Positions 59,379 to 64,000 of a DNA stretch of 64,000 nucleotides are shown piece after piece. Origin of the DNA: Rhodanobacteraceae bacterium (lineage in GTDB: Bacteria > Pseudomonadota > Gammaproteobacteria > Xanthomonadales > Rhodanobacteraceae); contig CP126531.1 of NCBI GenBank assembly GCA_030167125.1, forward strand, positions 3,078,578 to 3,142,577. The letters run 5' to 3'. Below the pieces are notes generated by a model. The model saw nothing but the letters and a program-made list of their open reading frames with translations. It ran no database searches and was not told the origin of the DNA. The first letter of the stretch is position 1, and every line of letters begins with the position of its first letter. The position numbers and the translations under genes were made by a program.

Positions 59379-60769
59379 CGGCCATGGACGCGCGCGACGC
59401 GGCTTCGCCAACCGCCAGCCGGGCAGAGCGCATCGTCGCGCTGGAAGTGCACGACGTCCGTTTTCCGACGTCGCGCGGCAGGATCGGTTCGGACGCGATG
59501 AACCACGATCCGGATTATTCGGCCGTCTACATCACGCTGCGCACCGACGACGCGAAACTCGCCGGGTACGCATTGGTGTTCACCATCGGACGCGGCAACG
59601 AAGTGCAGGCCGCGGCGGTGCGCACCCTGGCGCCACTGATGGTGGGGCGCGGCATCGATGCCGTGCTGGACGATCTCGGCGGTTTCGCGCTCAGCCTCAC
59701 CAGCGATTCGCATCTGCGCTGGCTCGGTCCGGAAAAGGGCGTGATGCACATGGCCATCGGCGGCGTCGTGAATGCCGCGTGGGACCTGGCTGCGCGGCGC
59801 GCCGGATTGCCGCTGTGGCGGTTCATCGCCGAGATGACACCCGAGCAGATCGTCGCCGCGATCGACTTCCGCTATCTCACCGATGCGCTGACGCACGACG
59901 AGGCGCTCGCGATCCTGCGCCGCGCGCAGCCGCATCGCGACGCATGCATCACCGCGTTGCTGGAACGCGGCTACCCCGCCTACACCACGTCGCCCGGCTG
60001 GCTCGGCTATTCCGACGACAAGCTGGAAGCGCTGGCGCGGCAGGCGGTCGCGGACGGCTTCCGCACCATCAAGCTGAAGGTCGGTGAAAACCTCGACGAC
60101 GACATTCGCCGCCTCGCCATCGCGCGCGCGACGGTGGGCGAAGACGTGGCGATCGCGATCGATGCCAACCAGCGCTGGGACGTCGCGCCTGCGATCGAAT
60201 GGATCCGTGAACTCGCGCCGTTCCGTCCCGCCTGGGTCGAGGAACCGACCAGCCCCGACGACGTGCTCGGCCACGCCGCGATCCGCAGCGCGGTGGCGCC
60301 GGTGCCGGTTTCGACCGGCGAGCACACCCACAACCGCGTGATGTTCAAGCAACTGCTGCAGGCGCGCGCGGTGGATTTGCTGCACATCGACGCCGCGCGC
60401 GTGGGCGGTGTCAACGAGAACCTCGCGATCCTGCTGCTGGCCGCTAAGTTCGGCGTGCGCGTGTTCCCGCACGCAGGCGGCGTCGGCCTGTGCGAGATGG
60501 TGCAGCACCTCGCGATGGCGGATTTCGTCGCCATCAGCGGCGCGATGGAAGACCGCGCGATCGAATACGTCGATCATCTGCACGAGCATTTCACCGACCC
60601 GGTGCGGATTCGCGAGGGGCGCTATCTCGCGCCGACGGCGCCGGGGTTCTCGACGGAAATGCACGAAGCGTCGTTGCGCGAATTCGCGTGGCCGGATGGG
60701 CCTGCGTGGCAGCCCGAATCCCCTCTCCCCCAAACGGCTTCACCGTTTGGGGGAGAGGGGCAGGGGTGA
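59375..60769 (+). CDS. L-fuconate dehydratase (enolase superfamily)
   Basis: It dehydrates L-fuconate to 2-keto-3-deoxy-L-fuconate. It has 464 residues; ATG 59375 overlaps the previous stop (ATGA). All residues known for the X. campestris enzyme are conserved with a constant offset of 15: K233-x-K235 (IKLKVGEN), metal ligands D263, E289 and E316 with N265, and the general base H366 in [22 protein letters not shown] and [13 protein letters not shown] are typical. The last 16 residues ([16 protein letters not shown]) are translated from a CCCTCTCCCC-family palindrome and replace the native end. Confidence 0.95.
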   Translation: MTAMDARDAASPTASRAERIVALEVHDVRFPTSRGRIGSDAMNHDPDYSAVYITLRTDDAKLAGYALVFTIGRGNEVQAAAVRTLAPLMVGRGIDAVLDDLGGFALSLTSDSHLRWLGPEKGVMHMAIGGVVNAAWDLAARRAGLPLWRFIAEMTPEQIVAAIDFRYLTDALTHDEALAILRRAQPHRDACITALLERGYPAYTTSPGWLGYSDDKLEALARQAVADGFRTIKLKVGENLDDDIRRLAIARATVGEDVAIAIDANQRWDVAPAIEWIRELAPFRPAWVEEPTSPDDVLGHAAIRSAVAPVPVSTGEHTHNRVMFKQLLQARAVDLLHIDAARVGGVNENLAILLLAAKFGVRVFPHAGGVGLCEMVQHLAMADFVAISGAMEDRAIEYVDHLHEHFTDPVRIREGRYLAPTAPGFSTEMHEASLREFAWPDGPAWQPESPLPQTASPFGGEGQG

Positions 60770-60866
60770 GGGGGAATGCTGTGAACGTGTCGGAGCGTTC
60801 CGGCGTGGCGAAGTGCTGCCCCCTCACCCCAGCCCTCTCCCCCGAGAGAAGCCTCGGGGGAGAGGG
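60721..60866. repeat. CCCTCTCCCC-family palindromes, copies 3 and 4 (facing pair)
   Basis: Copy 3 (60721-60774): 17-bp perfect arms CCCTCTCCCCCAAACGG / complement with loop TTCA, then GGGGTGAGGGGG; it overlaps the fucD stop. Copy 4 (60819-60866): CCCCCTCACCCC then CCCTCTCCCCCGAG / complement arms. The two are in opposite orientation with a 44-bp spacer, between the convergent fucD and mutarotase genes, and could stop transcription from both sides. Confidence 0.88.
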
Positions 60867-60874
60867 AGTACAAG

Positions 60875-61243
60875 CTAATTCTTGCGCTCAGCCAACGTTT
60901 GCTCGAGCGAAAACATCCGCGTCATCGCCACCCATTTCTCGCCTGGCTTCGCGAACGGCAGCGGCTGCTGGAAACGCCACATCAATGCTTCCCACGCCTG
61001 CACGCGCGGATCGGCCGCGTCGGCCACTGCTTTCGCGTCCGAAGAAAAATCCTCGGGCACATCCATCACCATCACCAGCCGGTTGCCGGCGCGGAAGATT
61101 TCAAGGTTGCGGATGCTGGCCGCACGCAGTGACTCGACGATCTCGGGCCAGATGTTTTCCGGCCGGTGCCAGCGTTCGTACTCGGCGACCGATGCCGGGT
61201 CGTCCTTGAGGTCGAGCGCGTAATAGAGGCGCACGGCGTTCAC
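60875..61243 (-). CDS. L-fucose mutarotase (L-rhamnose mutarotase family)
   Basis: A 122-residue alpha/beta ferredoxin-like protein that interconverts alpha and beta anomers of the sugar. The start is GTG 61243, overlapping the permease stop (GTGA). Family features: RLYYALDLKDDPASVAEYE, the His in WHRPENIWPEIVESL, RNLEIFRAGNRLVMVMDV, and the aromatic end WEALMWRFQQPLPF. The X. campestris fucose cluster has a mutarotase of this family; context points to L-fucose rather than L-rhamnose. Confidence 0.9.
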   Translation of the reverse strand: MNAVRLYYALDLKDDPASVAEYERWHRPENIWPEIVESLRAASIRNLEIFRAGNRLVMVMDVPEDFSSDAKAVADAADPRVQAWEALMWRFQQPLPFAKPGEKWVAMTRMFSLEQTLAERKN

Positions 61244-62535
61244 GCCCGCGAACGTACACGTTGCATCGCGAACAGCAACACCGCGACGAAACAGCCCAGC
61301 GGCACCAGCATCGCGCGGGCGATCCCCGCCGCATCCGACACCGCGCCCATCAGCGCGGTCAGCACCGCGCCGCCGATGATCGCCATCACCAGCAACGACG
61401 CGCCGAGCTTGCGGTCGCTGTCGCTGAAGCCGTCCACGCCCAGCGCGAAGATCGTCGGATACATCACCGACATGAAGAAACTCGCGATGACCAGTGCGAC
61501 GAGGCCCGGCAAGCCGGGCAGCGCTACCCCGATCGCGCACAACACGATGTTGACGACGGCGAACAACGCCAGCAGGTTGCGCGGCGCGACGAACTTCATC
61601 AGCGCGGTACCGGCGAAACGTCCCAGCGTGAACAGCACCAGCGACGCCATCAGATAATCGGCGGCGCGGCGTTCCGGCGTGCCGGGGATCGTGCCCTGGC
61701 AATAGCGGATCAGGTAGCTCCACACGCCGACCTGCGCGCCCACATAGAAGAATTGCGCGGTGACCGCGGACAGGAAATGCCGGTCACGCAGCAGGTGGCC
61801 GAAATGGCGCGCGCCGCTGGCGTGGTCGGCGATGTCTTCGCCGTGCGCCGGAAACCGCACCATCGCGATCATGAGCGCGAACGCGATCACCGCGCACGCG
61901 ATTACCAGGTACGGCGTCTGCACCGTCAGCGACTGGCTGACGAAATACGCGTGCCGCGCGGTCGGCGTCATCGCGTCAAGTTGCTGCGGCGTGTGCTCGA
62001 CGCCATTGAAAATGAAATTGCGCCCGATCAGGACGCCCGCGATCGACCCCAGCGGGTTGAACGATTGCGCGAAGTTCAGCCGGCGCGCGCCGCCCTCGGG
62101 CGGGCCGAGCACCGTGACCAGCGGATTGGCCGAGGTTTCGAGGAACGACAGCCCGCTCGCGATCACGAACAAGCCGCACAGGAAGATCGCATAGGTCTGC
62201 GTGGCGGCGGCGGGCCAGAACAGCAGCGCGCCCAGCGCATACAGCAGCAGGCCGATGAAGATCGCGCTCTTGAAACCGAAGCGGCGCATGCACACGCCGG
62301 CCGGGATCGCCAGCAGGAAATAGCCGAGATAGAACGCGCTCTGCACCAGCCCGGCCTGGAAATCGCTGAGCGTGAACGCGTTCTTGAACTGCTTGATCAG
62401 GATGTCGTTGAGGTTGTTGGCCACGCCCCACAGGAAGAACAGCCCGACGATCAGCGCGAACGCGAGCAGCGATGCGCGTGCGCGAGAAGATGTCCCCGCG
62501 TCATCTGGCACGATCGCGCCGTCGATATGTTCCAT
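61240..62535 (-). CDS. fucP: L-fucose:H+ symporter
   Basis: A 431-residue MFS permease with 12 helices (start ATG 62535). Signature GLFFLWGVANNLNDILIKQF with D44, and GLSFLETSANPLVTVLGPP with E133; these match the two acidic residues required for proton-coupled fucose transport in E. coli FucP (D46, E135). Further: FNPLGSIAGVLIGRNFIF and MSVMYPTIFALGVDGF. Translationally coupled to the mutarotase downstream. The 309-bp upstream region holds a REP pair and A+T-rich promoter sequence shared with iclR. Confidence 0.94.
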   Translation of the reverse strand: MEHIDGAIVPDDAGTSSRARASLLAFALIVGLFFLWGVANNLNDILIKQFKNAFTLSDFQAGLVQSAFYLGYFLLAIPAGVCMRRFGFKSAIFIGLLLYALGALLFWPAAATQTYAIFLCGLFVIASGLSFLETSANPLVTVLGPPEGGARRLNFAQSFNPLGSIAGVLIGRNFIFNGVEHTPQQLDAMTPTARHAYFVSQSLTVQTPYLVIACAVIAFALMIAMVRFPAHGEDIADHASGARHFGHLLRDRHFLSAVTAQFFYVGAQVGVWSYLIRYCQGTIPGTPERRAADYLMASLVLFTLGRFAGTALMKFVAPRNLLALFAVVNIVLCAIGVALPGLPGLVALVIASFFMSVMYPTIFALGVDGFSDSDRKLGASLLVMAIIGGAVLTALMGAVSDAAGIARAMLVPLGCFVAVLLFAMQRVRSRA

Positions 62536-62607
62536 GGCGTTTCCTGCGCTTGAGGCCCGATCATCACGATGATCGCCGAGGCGCAAGGCGAGTGCGATCT
62601 CTTGGGT

Positions 62608-62698
62608 CGTCATTCCCGCGAAAGCGGGAATCCAGTGTCTTCCTGGCGACATGAAAGACGCTGGATCCCGGATATCGCTTCGCGATTCCGGGATGACG
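62608..62698. repeat. Inverted REP pair upstream of fucP
   Basis: Left unit 62608-62635 is identical over 28 bp to the unit at 10033-10060 (core CATTCCCGCGAAAGCGGGAAT). Right unit 62661-62698: CTGGATCCCGGATATCGCTT...CGCGATTCCGGGATGACG. The units share CGTCAT/ATGACG ends in opposite sense. They lie in the fucP leader region, between its start and the presumed promoter. Confidence 0.88.
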
Positions 62699-62754
62699 AG
62701 CAAAGGCAGAGGACCCAAGCGCTTGCCCGGCGACGATACGCGTCCGATACTAGC

Positions 62755-62782
62755 TTGTGATTCGTTGCGTTGTAAATATAAA
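62755..62782 (+). promoter_or_regulatory. Candidate iclR promoter
   Basis: TTGTGA (62755-62760), 16 bases, TATAAA (62777-62782), about 60 bases upstream of the iclR ATG, in a strikingly A+T-rich patch. GTTGCGT (62764-62770) in the spacer is the same heptamer as at 56640-56646 before the fucose operon -10 box and may be part of a shared operator. Confidence 0.5.
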
Positions 62783-62844
62783 ATCTTACTTCGCCAATGC
62801 ACAGGGGCGGACGCCACGCGCTGTCAAGACGAGCGGGAACGATC

Positions 62845-63597
62845 ATGACCAACAAGCCAGCCAAGTATCGCGCGCCCGCCCTCGACAAGGGCCTCGACAT
62901 CCTGGAACTGCTGGCACGCGCGCATGCGCCGCTGACGATGACCGGCGTCGCCTCGGCGATCGGTTACTCCAAGGGCGAAATCTTCCGGATGCTGCAGGTG
63001 CTGGAGGAGCGCGGCTACATCGCGCGCGAGAACGATTCGGGCTACGCGCTGACCAATCGCCTGTTCCTGCTCGGCATGGAACGGCCGCCGATGAAATCGC
63101 TGGTCGAAGCCGCGCTGCCGGTGATGCACCGGCTGGCGCGCGAAGTCCTGCAGCCGTGCCACCTCGCGGTCGCCTCGGGCGACCAGATGGTGGTGATAGC
63201 GCGCATCGATCCGCCCGACGACATCGGTTTCGTGGTGCGCGTGGGCCATCGGCTGCCGCTGTCGCGTTCCACCTCGGGCGCGGTACTGTTCGCGTTCCAG
63301 AGTGACGAGGTGCGTGAGCACTGGCTCGCGTTGATGGACGCCGCTGGCACGCTGCACAAGCGCAAACGCTTCGTCGCGCAGGCTGACGAGATCCGCACGC
63401 AGGGTTATGCGACGCTGCCCAGCGGCGACGTCGATGCGGTGACAGACCTTTCCGCGCCGATCCTGCGGCACGCAGCCGCGGCAGGCGCGCTGACCATTCC
63501 GTACGTCGAGCGCCGGCCCGTCAAGGTGTCGATGAAGGCGGCGCTGGATGCATTGCGCGAAGCGGTGGCGGCGATTTCCCGGGACCTGACGGCGTGA
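62845..63597 (+). CDS. IclR family transcriptional regulator
   Basis: A 250-residue regulator (start ATG 62845 with GCGGGAA before it). N-terminal winged helix-turn-helix: KGLDILELLARAHAPLTMTG, IGYSKGEIFRMLQVLEERGY. C-terminal GAF-like effector domain: VEAALPVMHRLAREVLQPCH, VVRVGHRLPLSRSTSGAVLF, and PILRHAAAAGALTIPYV. It is divergent from fucP and followed after 7 bp by the fucosidase gene, so it most likely controls the fucose genes in response to a pathway intermediate. Confidence 0.92.
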   Translation: MTNKPAKYRAPALDKGLDILELLARAHAPLTMTGVASAIGYSKGEIFRMLQVLEERGYIARENDSGYALTNRLFLLGMERPPMKSLVEAALPVMHRLAREVLQPCHLAVASGDQMVVIARIDPPDDIGFVVRVGHRLPLSRSTSGAVLFAFQSDEVREHWLALMDAAGTLHKRKRFVAQADEIRTQGYATLPSGDVDAVTDLSAPILRHAAAAGALTIPYVERRPVKVSMKAALDALREAVAAISRDLTA

Positions 63598-63604
63598 GCG
63601 TGCG

Positions 63605-64000
63605 ATGAAAAGGATCCTTTCCGGTGCTTTGGTATGGGCATTGGCTTGCGCGGCGGGGCCGGTATTGGCCGCGAAGCCGGCGATGGCACCCAGCGATGCG
63701 CAGGCCCAAGCCGAGGCCGCCAAGGCCGCGCGCATGCAATGGTTCGCCGACGCCAAGTTCGGCATCTTCATCCACTGGGGCATCTACGCGGTCGATGGCA
63801 TCACCGAATCGTGGTCGTTCTTCGACGGCTACGTTTCCTACGCCGATTACATGAAGCAGGCGAAGGGCTTCACCGCCAGCCACTACGACCCGCAGGCGTG
63901 GGCGGATTTGATCAAGGCCAGCGGTGCGAAGTACGCGGTGCTGACGTCGAAGCACCACGACGGCATGGCGCTGTGGGACACCAAGCAGGGCCTCAATGTC
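63605..64000 (+). CDS. Alpha-L-fucosidase, GH29 (N-terminal part, cut by window edge)
   Basis: The first 132 residues, starting ATG 63605. Signal peptide ILSGALVWALACAAGPVLA with cleavage near AAKPA, so periplasmic or secreted. GH29 start: MQWFADAKFGIFIHWGIYAV, then the hallmark VLTSKHHDGMALWDTKQG (His pair binding fucose). The catalytic Asp lies beyond the window. It would release L-fucose from glycans for uptake by FucP. Probably co-transcribed with iclR. Confidence 0.93.
   Translation, partial: MKRILSGALVWALACAAGPVLAAKPAMAPSDAQAQAEAAKAARMQWFADAKFGIFIHWGIYAVDGITESWSFFDGYVSYADYMKQAKGFTASHYDPQAWADLIKASGAKYAVLTSKHHDGMALWDTKQGLNV

Noticed and set aside
25868..60866. Palindromic repeats as a CRISPR array
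   Set aside because: Copies are dispersed singly or in inverted pairs and lack regular spacers.
1..64000. tRNA, rRNA or prophage genes
   Set aside because: I found no cloverleaf with a GGTTCGAATCC-type arm, no rRNA sequence and no integrase, capsid or terminase gene; the only mobile-element protein seen is the RAYT.

Overview
The window is G+C-rich, densely coded DNA from a gammaproteobacterium of the Xanthomonadales (Xanthomonas / Rhodanobacter / Dyella type). This is inferred from the order of the haem-copper oxidase block, the cytochrome c4 - dsbA - dsbA - EEP order, a non-phosphorylative L-fucose pathway like that known in Xanthomonas campestris, and many REP-like intergenic palindromes with a RAYT transposase. 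I see no rRNA, tRNA, CRISPR, prophage or plasmid genes.

Layout. 1-0.8 kb: N-terminus of PutA running off the left edge. 1-15.4 kb: aa3-type cytochrome c oxidase with its assembly genes (DUF2244 protein, ctaC, ctaD, a 59-residue membrane protein, ctaE, SURF1, a SCO-like protein, haem A and haem O synthases, a caa3-type CtaG, PCuAC, SCO1). It is interrupted by a double-retropepsin/TPR protein and a GGDEF-EAL protein. No cox11 is visible in the block, and a CtaG of the Bacillus caa3 type is present instead. 15.4-24.5 kb: a glycosyltransferase island of two ArnT-like, two GT9, one WaaE-like GT2 and two paralogous GT4-like proteins, with a roughly 108-bp repeat at the 3' ends of three of the genes. 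24.6-36.4 kb: housekeeping genes (rsmB, fmt, def, a LysM protein, dprA, topA, tsaC, an orphan acyl ligase, purD). 36.4-37.1 kb: a RAYT transposase with its REP palindromes. 37-50.5 kb: an LplT-PlsC fusion, hemC, a low-G+C membrane protein, cca, a lytic transglycosylase, two DsbA-type oxidoreductases, cytochrome c4 and engB. 50.7-53.9 kb: gshA, a GNAT and a metallo-beta-lactamase-fold protein.

53.9-64 kb is a glycan-use region. Glycosylasparaginase, CutC and a CtlX-like amidinohydrolase form a tightly overlapping minus-strand operon. A divergent plus-strand operon encodes an aldose dehydrogenase, an SDR, an FAH-family hydrolase and L-fuconate dehydratase. A minus-strand pair encodes the fucose permease and a mutarotase. 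An IclR regulator and a GH29 alpha-L-fucosidase (cut by the right edge) follow. Together they would release, import and oxidise L-fucose to lactate and pyruvate, and cut GlcNAc-Asn stubs of N-glycans. No L-fuconolactonase gene is in the visible part.

A recurrent theme is palindromic repeats that have become coding sequence: the C-termini of CtaA, FucD and one GT9, the N-termini of EngB and the retropepsin protein, and possibly a loop of Fmt. Four repeat families are described separately below.
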